The notes beneath the pieces were generated by a model. The model worked only from the letters and a program-made list of their open reading frames with translations. It was not told the DNA's origin and made no database searches. A DNA stretch of 16,616 bases. It comes from an uncultured Cocleimonas sp. GTDB taxonomy: Bacteria; Pseudomonadota; Gammaproteobacteria; Thiotrichales; Thiotrichaceae. Positions 6,509 through 13,338 of this stretch are shown piece after piece (position 1 is the first letter of the stretch; the number at the start of each line of letters is the position of its first letter). Where the stretch lies: positions 1 to 16,616 of the forward strand of contig CALISP010000021.1 of the NCBI GenBank assembly GCA_938041705.1. The letters are read 5' to 3'. A program made the position numbers and the translations under genes.

Positions 6509-7989
6509 AAGAGACTCCCTCCAAATAACATCTTCGCTGCGCCAGTGGCTAGATCAGTACTTAATCTTGAATTAATACCAAAATACAAGTTAGCTGCAAT
6601 GAGTGTCCAAGCAGGAATCAATAAGCTTAACGGTGCTTCTTTAACTTCGGGAGCATTGGCTGGTCTTTCTTGGAAATAAGCTGTCTCAATAATTCGCCAT
6701 GTGTAAACGACAGCCATTAACGAAGAGATAATGATAAGTACCGTTAGCGGCCAATAGCCTTTTTCTAATGTGGCGAGTATCAAATACCATTTTGAAATAA
6801 AGCCTACTGTTAGCGGTACACCTATTAAACTTAAGGCACCAACAACAAAAGCACCCATGGTAAATGGCATGGCTTGTCCAAGTCCTGCAATGCTCTTAAC
6901 ACGTGTGTCACCGACTCGATACGCTATAGCACCAAGGGTTAAGAATAAACCACCTTTCATTAGAGCATGATTAAATAAGTGTAATAGGGTGCCAGTTAAG
7001 CCTGTGATATTGACTAAAGAGATACCTAAAAGCATGTAACCGATTTGCGCTACTGATGAATAAGCGAGCAGGCGTTTGATGCCGTCTTGGAACATCGCTA
7101 CCATAGATGCAAACAAAATGGATGCAACTGCTAGAGGCATTAATAGCCATTGGACTTGCATAAAGTTGAAACTAAAATCAGCACCAAAAACGGTATATAG
7201 GAAACGCAATAAGGCATAAATAGCAACCTTTGTAGCCGTAGAGCCAATGAATGCAGACACTGCTGATGGAGCAAAGGCGTATGCATTTGGAAGCCATAAG
7301 TGAAGCGGGAACATGGCTAGCTTTAAACCAAAACCCACAACCAAGAAAGCGAACGCAGCTTGTAATGTTCTGGAGCCTTCCAGTGCTGGAATCTTTGATG
7401 CTAAATCGGCCATGTTTAAAGTGCCGGTTAGAGCATACAACAAACCAACTCCAATCAAGATGAAGGTTGCGCCGATGGTTCCCATAATTAGGTATTGAAA
7501 CGATGCGGTAAGCGCGCGTCGATCACGTCCCAAACTAATTAAGGTGTAGCTAGATAATGAAGATATTTCTAGTAATACAAACAGATTAAATGCATCACCA
7601 GTAATGGTCATACCTAACAGTCCAGCCAAGCACAACATCATTGCCGTAAAGTAGATTCGATGGTGACTTTCAGGAATTTCCTTTTGGATACTTGTCCAAC
7701 TGTATGGAAAAACAACCGCGGCAATACCACTGACTATTAGAAGTACATAGGCATTGAGTACATCAACACTATATTCGATACCCCAAGGTGGTGCCCAGCC
7801 TCCAAACTCATAGTGCAATACGGCACCGTCTTTCACTTCCATGACCAACAAAATTGCCATGGCAAAACAAAGCCAACTAACTAATGATGCAAACAACCAA
7901 GATAAACGATTGTTGAGGATAAGAAAGCATATGGGTGCGGCGAGAAGTGGAACGACGACCTGAAGCGCAGGCAAGTGTTCATTGATCAT
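6505..7989 (-). CDS. mrpD: Na+/H+ antiporter subunit MrpD
   Basis: A 494-residue MrpD-type subunit, one of the ion-translocating subunits of Mrp antiporters and related to NuoM/NuoN of complex I. Key residues are in place: E141 (LFVLLEISSLSSY, TM5), K223 with FPLHLWLPNAYAFAP (TM7), K254 (STATKVAIYALLR, TM8) and K345 in NHALMKGGLFL. Length and motifs agree with MrpD from other bacteria. It follows mrpC with a four-base overlap (stop/start ATGA) and is itself overlapped by the next antiporter-like gene, as expected for subunits made in fixed ratio. Confidence 0.94.
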   Translation of the reverse strand: MINEHLPALQVVVPLLAAPICFLILNNRLSWLFASLVSWLCFAMAILLVMEVKDGAVLHYEFGGWAPPWGIEYSVDVLNAYVLLIVSGIAAVVFPYSWTSIQKEIPESHHRIYFTAMMLCLAGLLGMTITGDAFNLFVLLEISSLSSYTLISLGRDRRALTASFQYLIMGTIGATFILIGVGLLYALTGTLNMADLASKIPALEGSRTLQAAFAFLVVGFGLKLAMFPLHLWLPNAYAFAPSAVSAFIGSTATKVAIYALLRFLYTVFGADFSFNFMQVQWLLMPLAVASILFASMVAMFQDGIKRLLAYSSVAQIGYMLLGISLVNITGLTGTLLHLFNHALMKGGLFLTLGAIAYRVGDTRVKSIAGLGQAMPFTMGAFVVGALSLIGVPLTVGFISKWYLILATLEKGYWPLTVLIIISSLMAVVYTWRIIETAYFQERPANAPEVKEAPLSLLIPAWTLIAANLYFGINSRLSTDLATGAAKMLFGGSLL

Positions 7990-8354
7990 GCTTGCGTTTC
8001 CTCATCTGAAATACGATCAAGCTCAAGAATTTCGTTTTCTTGAACTGTGTCATAAGACTCTTTAATTCGAATAACTAAGGCTAGAGCCAGTGAAGTTGTA
8101 GCTATACCGACAACAATTGCAGTCAGTATTAATACATGAGGTAATGGATTGGAATAAGTATCTATTCCCTCAGCAGCAATAGGTGCAGTACCACCCGCTA
8201 CTTTACCCATAGATATATAAAGCATAAACACAGAGGATTGAAAGATGTTTAAACCTACAATCTTTTTAATCAAGTGGTTACTGGCAATTAGCGTATAAAA
8301 GCCTGACATCATTAGGAAAATAACAACCCAATAGTTATAAAGGTCTAAGATCAT
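7986..8354 (-). CDS. mrpC: Na+/H+ antiporter subunit MrpC (NuoK-like)
   Basis: A 122-residue NuoK-like subunit with three helices (about 8-27, 31-50 and 74-94). The family signature NPLPHVLILTAIVVG lies at residues 69-83. The C-terminal tail is acidic and hydrophilic (ESYDTVQENEILELDRISDEETQA region), probably cytoplasmic. In Mrp and complex I, this subunit sits beside the antiporter-like MrpD/NuoN subunit. It overlaps both neighbouring genes by four bases. The adjacent order B-C-D is conserved in essentially all Mrp operons. Confidence 0.93.
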   Translation of the reverse strand: MILDLYNYWVVIFLMMSGFYTLIASNHLIKKIVGLNIFQSSVFMLYISMGKVAGGTAPIAAEGIDTYSNPLPHVLILTAIVVGIATTSLALALVIRIKESYDTVQENEILELDRISDEETQA

Positions 8355-9334
8355 GGGTTTTTGTCTCCACGGCTAATAAAGGCAAAAAAGATTAATATCA
8401 TTACGCAAGCAACAGTCAGTCCAACCCCAAACTCAATGATCAGAATACCGTAATGCTGTCCGTGAATAGGGTCATGAGCTAATACATTGTAGTCTAGGAA
8501 ATTTCCACCTTTCAACAATGATACGACTCCGGTGCCACCATAAATAAGCACACCTAAAGCAGCTAGGCGCTTAAGTACCCAGGGTGGAACTAAATCCATA
8601 GCATCTTGTTGGCTAAAGGTCAGAGTGTATAAAATGATAGCTACAGAAAAAATAACACCTGCCTGAAATCCACCGCCAGGGCCAAAGTCACCATGAAATT
8701 GGACATAGAGAGCAAACAAAATAATGAACGGAATCATAAATTTCGCCATTACTTGCAAAATAGGGCGAGGAGGTGGCTCGGTGTATACAGGATCAGTTTT
8801 CTTTTCGCGAATTCCAAGTAGAGATAACACACCTATTAAGGCAGCAAAGACGACGATTACTTCACCCATTGTGTCATAGCCACGATAGCTTGCTAGAACT
8901 GATGTCACCATGTTTGGAATACCAACTTCGGTAGGAGATTGTTCTATAAAACGAGGAGCAACATGTTCATGAACTGGATTACTGGGATTGGTAAATGCGG
9001 GCATGTCTAAAGTGCCATAAACTAATACTGCACCTGTGATAAACACAACTATCAAGGGTGTTATTCTGCTTATGCTACGTCGTTTCTTTTGTTCGTAACC
9101 CGTGATACCAATGGTTGCTAGCATCAGAACAGTAGAAATACCTGCACCCACAGCTGCTTCGGTAAAGGCTACATCAACAGCATCTAATACAACAAAAATA
9201 TTCGCTGAGAGCAGGCTGTAAATGCCGGATAACATCACGATGGCGAATAAACTTCGCGAACGTACAATCGCAATTGTTGTAAAGACCAGCATAGTGAGTA
9301 AAACAATATCAATTAGAAGGTTGATAGCGCTCAT
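8351..9334 (-). CDS. mrpB: Fused MrpA C-terminal domain (DUF4040) plus MrpB
   Basis: A 327-residue fusion. Residues 1-80 are a DUF4040-type segment, equivalent to the NuoJ-like part of MrpA and to archaeal MbhD, with the conserved glutamate E59 in VAFTEAAVGAGIST. Residues about 92-175 form an MbhE-like region with the RGYDTMGE signature (151-158) before a helix. Residues about 190-320 are the MrpB/MnhB domain, with PGGGFQAG at 219-226. In Bacillus Mrp the first two parts form the end of the 800-residue MrpA and MrpB is separate; in archaeal Mbh they are three proteins. Here all are one chain and no N-terminal MrpA is attached. Four-base overlaps with mrpG and mrpC. Confidence 0.9.
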   Translation of the reverse strand: MSAINLLIDIVLLTMLVFTTIAIVRSRSLFAIVMLSGIYSLLSANIFVVLDAVDVAFTEAAVGAGISTVLMLATIGITGYEQKKRRSISRITPLIVVFITGAVLVYGTLDMPAFTNPSNPVHEHVAPRFIEQSPTEVGIPNMVTSVLASYRGYDTMGEVIVVFAALIGVLSLLGIREKKTDPVYTEPPPRPILQVMAKFMIPFIILFALYVQFHGDFGPGGGFQAGVIFSVAIILYTLTFSQQDAMDLVPPWVLKRLAALGVLIYGGTGVVSLLKGGNFLDYNVLAHDPIHGQHYGILIIEFGVGLTVACVMILIFFAFISRGDKNP

Positions 9335-9669
9335 GATTGTGTACGCTTTGAAGATTCTTTTCGAGTTATCGCGAGCTTAGGTTTCAAACCGGTTTGATAT
9401 GCTGAGCGAATGAGAGCATGACTTGCAACTGGACTTGTTAGCCATAGCAGTACAACAATAAATATCATTTTTACGGTAACTAAGTTGAAACCAGACTGTA
9501 AAACGAGCCCTGAAATAATGAAGAGTACACACAATGTATCGGTCACACTGGCTGCATGCGCACGACTATAAAATTCATCAAAACGGAAAATACCGATTGC
9601 GCCACTAATACCAAGAAAGCAACCCAACATAAGACACGCCCAACTCAGGGCATCAATTATAAAATTCAT
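9331..9669 (-). CDS. mrpG: Na+/H+ antiporter subunit MrpG
   Basis: A 112-residue membrane subunit with three helices. The family signature runs from residue 29 to 46: RFDEFYSRAHAASVTDTL, including the conserved R, H and TDTL. MrpG is needed for assembly and activity of the Mrp complex rather than carrying the ion path. The gene begins six bases after the mrpF stop codon, the only non-overlapping junction within the operon, and overlaps the mrpB fusion by four bases. The basic tail (LKPKLAITRKESSKRTQS) is probably cytoplasmic. Confidence 0.93.
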   Translation of the reverse strand: MNFIIDALSWACLMLGCFLGISGAIGIFRFDEFYSRAHAASVTDTLCVLFIISGLVLQSGFNLVTVKMIFIVVLLWLTSPVASHALIRSAYQTGLKPKLAITRKESSKRTQS

Positions 9670-9675
9670 AGAAGA

Positions 9676-9948
9676 TTACTCGTCACTTTGGGCTGATGGA
9701 GGTGGAAAACGTTCAACAAACTTGAGTACCGCAATAACACCAACAAAGTTGATTAATGCATAAACCAATGCGATATCCATAAACTCAGGACGTTCTGTTA
9801 AAAACCCATATACTGCTATAAAAAGTACAGTCTTAGTACCAAACATATTCACGGCCAAGATGCGGTCATATACGGTGGGACCAATAAAGGCACGAGCAAG
9901 TGCTATGCCCATTACTATTAATATTGCTAAACACGTTACTGCAAACAT
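9676..9948 (-). CDS. mrpF: Na+/H+ antiporter subunit MrpF
   Basis: A 90-residue, three-helix subunit. The conserved segment GPTVYDRILAVNMFGTKT (residues 23-40) includes D28, an aspartate embedded near the membrane and typical for MrpF. A second conserved part, EFMDIALVYALINFVG, follows. Full family length. It overlaps the end of mrpE by one base, which suggests translational coupling, and is followed six bases later by mrpG. Confidence 0.93.
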   Translation of the reverse strand: MFAVTCLAILIVMGIALARAFIGPTVYDRILAVNMFGTKTVLFIAVYGFLTERPEFMDIALVYALINFVGVIAVLKFVERFPPPSAQSDE

Positions 9949-10433
9949 CAGTTACCACCCTCCAGCTTATGAACACGACGACCCATCTCACCATCTTCCA
10001 AATCTTTCATAGCGTCTTCTAATAAAGCATAAACAAGAATTTCTTCATCGCGTACTTCAATTGAAACTGTACCTGGCGTCAAGGTGATTGCATTAGCATA
10101 AAGTGTTCTCGCAATATTTGATTGCGGCTGCATTTTAAGTTGGCGAATAATGGGAGAAGTAGGATTGGTTTTAGGCATCCAAATACATTTTAAAACAGCA
10201 ATGTTGGATTTAACAATTTCAAGCAATAACCAAGGCCAAAAGGTATGTTGTCGTATTAGTATGGAGACACCTTTGTCTTTAAATGCATATTTTTTTTCAA
10301 TGCGCATGGCTATCCATGTCGACAGAGCTACTGAGGCAGCACCAAGTCCTAATATGAGAGGGTTAGTCCAGTAACCAGACAAGAGTAACCAAAAAATTGA
10401 GAGTCCGATAATCAATAGATAGCGGTAAGGCAT
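9948..10433 (-). CDS. mrpE: Na+/H+ antiporter subunit MrpE, first gene of the operon
   Basis: A 161-residue MrpE protein: two hydrophobic helices at the N-terminus (about 4-20 and 24-44), a third hydrophobic segment near 66-84, then a soluble cytoplasmic domain. The family signature YANAITLTPGTVSIEV lies at 112-127. MrpE supports assembly and stability of Mrp complexes. Start ATG at 10433 is preceded by GGAG with a spacing of 13 bases, longer than ideal. As first gene it places the operon promoter in the 339-bp gap to its right. Confidence 0.92.
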   Translation of the reverse strand: MPYRYLLIIGLSIFWLLLSGYWTNPLILGLGAASVALSTWIAMRIEKKYAFKDKGVSILIRQHTFWPWLLLEIVKSNIAVLKCIWMPKTNPTSPIIRQLKMQPQSNIARTLYANAITLTPGTVSIEVRDEEILVYALLEDAMKDLEDGEMGRRVHKLEGGN

Positions 10434-10514
10434 TGGTATTAAATGTCTCCATCGCGCAAATAAAGGCGCATCATTATATTATTAATTTTAGTTTTATAGG
10501 GATTTTCTTTAGTT

Positions 10515-10543
10515 ATAGTAGATGATCATTGAAGTTTAGACAA
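10515..10543 (-). promoter_or_regulatory. Candidate sigma70 promoter of the mrp operon
   Basis: On the minus strand, TTGTCT (-35, 10543-10538), a 17-base spacer, and TACTAT (-10, 10520-10515). This places the transcription start roughly 75 bases before mrpE. It is the best promoter-like pair in the gap, but the region is so AT-rich that chance matches are likely. Confidence 0.4.
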
Positions 10544-10702
10544 ACATAATATAATCATTATCTGTATGTATTATGTACATTTTATTTAGTGATGAAAGAA
10601 CCTAAAAGGCATAGGCGATAATTAATCATTTTTAATTAATTAATATTATAAAGCTCACTGCATGATTCCTTAAATTGTTATTACTTAGCACTTTAATAAA
10701 TT

Positions 10703-10735
10703 AAAAAAAACCCCAAAACTTTTCAGTCTGAGGGT
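10703..10735 (-). terminator. Intrinsic terminator downstream of nhaA
   Basis: Read on the minus strand, ACCCTCAGACT and AGTTTTGGGGT form an 11-bp stem (one mismatch, two G-T pairs) closed by a GAAA tetraloop (10724-10721), directly followed by eight Ts (10710-10703). This would end nhaA transcription before the mrp promoter. Confidence 0.7.
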
Positions 10736-10759
10736 ATATAAATAACTTTATAGAATATT

Positions 10760-10793
10760 GAAAAACAAATCATTAGGAAGTGATTTGTTTTTC
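10760..10793. terminator. Perfect 13-bp hairpin overlapping the nhaA stop codon
   Basis: GAAAAACAAATCA pairs perfectly with TGATTTGTTTTTC around an eight-base loop that contains the nhaA stop codon (10773-10775). The arms are AT-rich, with T-rich ends on both strands, so this may be a weak terminator or an mRNA 3'-end protecting fold. With the stronger terminator about 25 bp downstream it makes a tandem pair. Confidence 0.55.
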
Positions 10794-11984
10794 ATCTCCA
10801 TTTTTATTGTCTTTTAAGCTATACCGTAAAACGAAAAAGCCTAGAACTCCTGAGAATAGAGAACCTATTATGATTCCTAATCTTTCATCAAATAATAAAT
10901 CTACACCGGTTTCTTCAAAAGCAAGCGAACCGATGAATAAGCTCATAGTGAAACCAATACCACACAGCGCAGAAGTTCCGTACAAACTTAAATAATTCAT
11001 ACCTTTGGGTAAGCTAGTAATCTTCATTTTTATGAATAAGTAACATAATCCAAAGATTCCAATTTGTTTACCAAAAAACAAACCTAGAGCGATACCCATC
11101 GGTACGCCATGTAAAAGTTGGTCTGTGGAAATACCTTGAAGATTAATACCTGCATTAGCGAAAGCAAAGACCGGCAATACGAAAAATGCAACTACTGAAT
11201 GAAGATCATGTTCCATCGTTCTAAGAGGTGAGTAATCTGGGTCTTTAGCAGAACGCATGGGAATAAACATAGCGAGTACTACACCGGCAAGTGTTGCATG
11301 AACGCCAGATTTCAAAGTGGCTATCCACATTATTATACCAATTAATATGTAGGGGCTCTTCTTGATGACGTTTAGTTTATTCATTATGAAAAGAACAGGA
11401 ATACATAAGGCAACCACACCTAAAGCAGAAATCGATATATTAGATGTATAAAAAATAGCAATTATAATAATTGCACCAATGTCATCAAATATTGCGAGAG
11501 ACGTTAGGAAGATTTTAAGTGAAGTAGGAACACGCGAGCCAAGTAAGGTCAATACACCTAATGCAAATGCAATGTCAGTAGCGGCTGGTATTGCCCATCC
11601 TTTCACTGCAACTGGATCATTGTAATTAAAATATAGATAGAACATTGCCGGCACAATCATTCCGCCTACTGCTCCAATTCCAGGTAGGATGATGTTCTTT
11701 TTATCGGCTAGTTCTCCTTCTAGTAACTCACGCTTCAATTCAAGTCCGACTAAAAAGAAGAATACCGCCATCAAACCATCATTAATCCAAAGTAGTAATG
11801 GTTTGGCAATTTCTAATTGACCCACCCGGAGTTCAACAGGAGTGGAGAATAGGAGCTTGTAATATTCTTCAAATGGCGAATTAGCAATAATAATTGCGAG
11901 AACCGCAGTACAAAAAAGCAGAATACCACCTGCAGATTCAAGTTTTAAAAAAGAACTTATCGTGGTGCCTTTATGGTTGTGCAT
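10773..11984 (-). CDS. nhaA: Na+/H+ antiporter NhaA
   Basis: A 403-residue NhaA antiporter of the inner membrane, which expels Na+ (or Li+) in exchange for two H+. The ion-binding residues are present: paired aspartates D167-D168 in SLAIFDDIGAI, T136-D137 in the unwound-helix motif ATDIAFALG, K306 in LFFGKQIGIFG, and the pH-sensor-region histidine H229 in SGVHATLAG. Full family length with about 12 helices. Start ATG at 11984 has AGGA about seven bases upstream (CAGGAAAAAATATG). No nhaR-type regulator is adjacent. Same strand and direction as the mrp operon 340 bp downstream, but separated by two terminator structures, so probably transcribed independently. Confidence 0.97.
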   Translation of the reverse strand: MHNHKGTTISSFLKLESAGGILLFCTAVLAIIIANSPFEEYYKLLFSTPVELRVGQLEIAKPLLLWINDGLMAVFFFLVGLELKRELLEGELADKKNIILPGIGAVGGMIVPAMFYLYFNYNDPVAVKGWAIPAATDIAFALGVLTLLGSRVPTSLKIFLTSLAIFDDIGAIIIIAIFYTSNISISALGVVALCIPVLFIMNKLNVIKKSPYILIGIIMWIATLKSGVHATLAGVVLAMFIPMRSAKDPDYSPLRTMEHDLHSVVAFFVLPVFAFANAGINLQGISTDQLLHGVPMGIALGLFFGKQIGIFGLCYLFIKMKITSLPKGMNYLSLYGTSALCGIGFTMSLFIGSLAFEETGVDLLFDERLGIIIGSLFSGVLGFFVLRYSLKDNKNGDEKQITS

Positions 11985-12361
11985 ATTTTTTCCTGAATAA
12001 TAAAATCTATTGTTAAATCAGTTGTCATTAAATTTTTCAGAAAAACGTTTATTGTTTTCTAAAAGAAAATACTTAGATGTTTTCTTGTTTAAAAACCATC
12101 CAATATAGAATTTGATATAAGCCTAGATTATTGTTTTTTTCTGATAAATTTATTCATTAACAATAACTAAAAAGTAGGGGGGGTGTCTTTTTAAATATGC
12201 AAATCTTCAGAATGTTTTTTAATATAAAGTATTAGAGATTAATAATGTCTTTTTTAGAATCAAATCTAGCTGTAAATGTTGCTAGACTTTAATCTGAAAA
12301 ATGAGTGTTTTAATTTTTTATTTTGACTGTATCAATTAATCAATATTACAAAGGTAAATAT
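11985..12361. other. 377-bp divergent intergenic region, nhaA / DUF3429 gene
   Basis: Both flanking genes are transcribed outward from here, so it must hold two promoters, yet I find no convincing -35/-10 pair for either. It contains repeat copy 4 near its middle (12170-12186). A/T tracts dominate. Confidence 0.6.
12170..12186 (+). repeat. G-run intergenic repeat, copy 4
   Basis: AAAAGTAGGGGGGGTGT with seven Gs, total length 17. It lies about 185 bp upstream of nhaA and 175 bp upstream of the DUF3429 gene, almost centrally between the divergent genes. Confidence 0.75.
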
Positions 12362-12850
12362 ATGACTACAGAATTGAAAGGTCTGCCTTTAATGGCTTCA
12401 TGCCTTGGGTATGGCGGCATTTTTCCTTTTTTAGGGTTGGCTATAGGTTCATATATGAGCTTTGATTTTGACGCATTTCTAGGGCTTTCTGTTGAAGCTT
12501 GGATGTCAATTTATGCTGCTATCATCTTAAGTTTTTTAGGCGCAATATATTGGGGAGTTGTTATTGCACTTAATTATAAATTGAATTCAAACGAGATAAA
12601 TGTTTTGTTAATTTGCAGTGTAATTCCTGCACTTTTAGCATGGATATCATTTTTGTTATCCTTAAAAATAACTTTGTTTATTTTATCGTTATTGGTGTTG
12701 TTCAGTTACTTTTTAGATTGTTTAATATTGTTCAAGAGAATTGAAAAATATATCTCACTGAAACTATCAAAAGAGTTTGCAAGATTAAGATTGCATTTGA
12801 GTATTACTGTAAGTTTGTTGTTGTTTATTACCGCTATAAATGTCACTTGA
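12362..12850 (+). CDS. DUF3429 inner-membrane protein
   Basis: A 162-residue polytopic protein matching my memory of the DUF3429 family: an N-terminal helix after GYGGIFPFLGLAIG, the core signature YAAIILSFLGAIYWG, two further helices, and a C-terminal FARLRLHLSITVSLLL segment. Function unknown; no catalytic residues are evident. A longer frame begins at a TTG (12323), but the ATG at 12362 is preferred because AAGG lies seven bases before it and homologous sequence starts soon after. It is flanked on both sides by G-run repeats (copies 4 and 5), stands alone on its strand before gltB, and is separated from gltB by 488 bp. Confidence 0.85.
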   Translation: MTTELKGLPLMASCLGYGGIFPFLGLAIGSYMSFDFDAFLGLSVEAWMSIYAAIILSFLGAIYWGVVIALNYKLNSNEINVLLICSVIPALLAWISFLLSLKITLFILSLLVLFSYFLDCLILFKRIEKYISLKLSKEFARLRLHLSITVSLLLFITAINVT

Positions 12851-12930
12851 TTAAGGTAATTAACGAATATTCTATTAATAAAAAGAATCGCTAATTAGTA
12901 ATAACTTAAGCTGATAATTGAAAACCTATC

Positions 12931-12947
12931 AAAAGTAGGGGGGGTGT
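12931..12947 (+). repeat. G-run intergenic repeat, copy 5
   Basis: AAAAGTAGGGGGGGTGT, identical over all 17 bases to copy 4, from which it is separated by the DUF3429 gene. Outside the 17 bases the flanks of the two copies differ. Confidence 0.75.
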
Positions 12948-13230
12948 AATTAAAGTTGGCATAAGCTATAAAATATCGTTTAAATGCAAAAAACAGAAAA
13001 AACTATAGTTTTATTTGCGAAATACGATAAATAGTATTGAATTAAATAATTTTAATATTGCATCATATGATAGCTACAAAGCTTAAAACTGATATACTTT
13101 CTACCCCTTTTAAAACTAACTAGCATTTATCAGTCAAAAAATTGTATTGCTTTGAGTTTGCTACGAAGAGCTTTCTCTAATATTCATCTCAACTTTTGAC
13201 TCGAAAATACTAGTGAGTGCTTATAAGGCT

Positions 13231-13260
13231 TTGCTAAACAAACAATGCATTTCTTATAGT
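13231..13260 (+). promoter_or_regulatory. Candidate gltB promoter
   Basis: TTGCTA (13231-13236), an 18-base spacer, and TATAGT (13255-13260, one mismatch to TATAAT). The start would be about 70 bases before the ATG. Another weaker pair begins with TTGACT at 13196. Confidence 0.35.
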
Positions 13261-13338
13261 TTCATAACTATAAATACTTTTATCATTCTATAGAGTTATG
13301 TAAGTATCTAAATGCGATATCGAATATTGAGGATTCCT

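Larger units (their letters stand above)
10434..10772. other. 339-bp gap between nhaA and the mrp operon
   Basis: No gene is visible in this very AT-rich stretch. It contains two nhaA terminators at its right end (10703-10735 and 10760-10793) and a sigma70-like promoter for the mrp operon (10515-10543). A partial Fur-box-like sequence lies at 10544-10562. Confidence 0.7.
12851..13338. other. 488-bp gap upstream of gltB
   Basis: No open frame of note. It contains repeat copy 5 (12931-12947) and a candidate gltB promoter (13231-13260). The long leader would leave room for regulation of glutamate synthase, but no specific binding site could be recognised. Confidence 0.6.

Noticed and set aside
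3013..10433. Respiratory complex I or membrane-bound hydrogenase
   Set aside because: None of the soluble redox or NiFe subunits is present, and MrpE, MrpF and MrpG are diagnostic of an Mrp-type antiporter.
12323..12361. TTG start giving 13 extra residues to the DUF3429 protein
   Set aside because: The ATG at 12362 has AAGG at proper spacing, and the extra residues look non-homologous.
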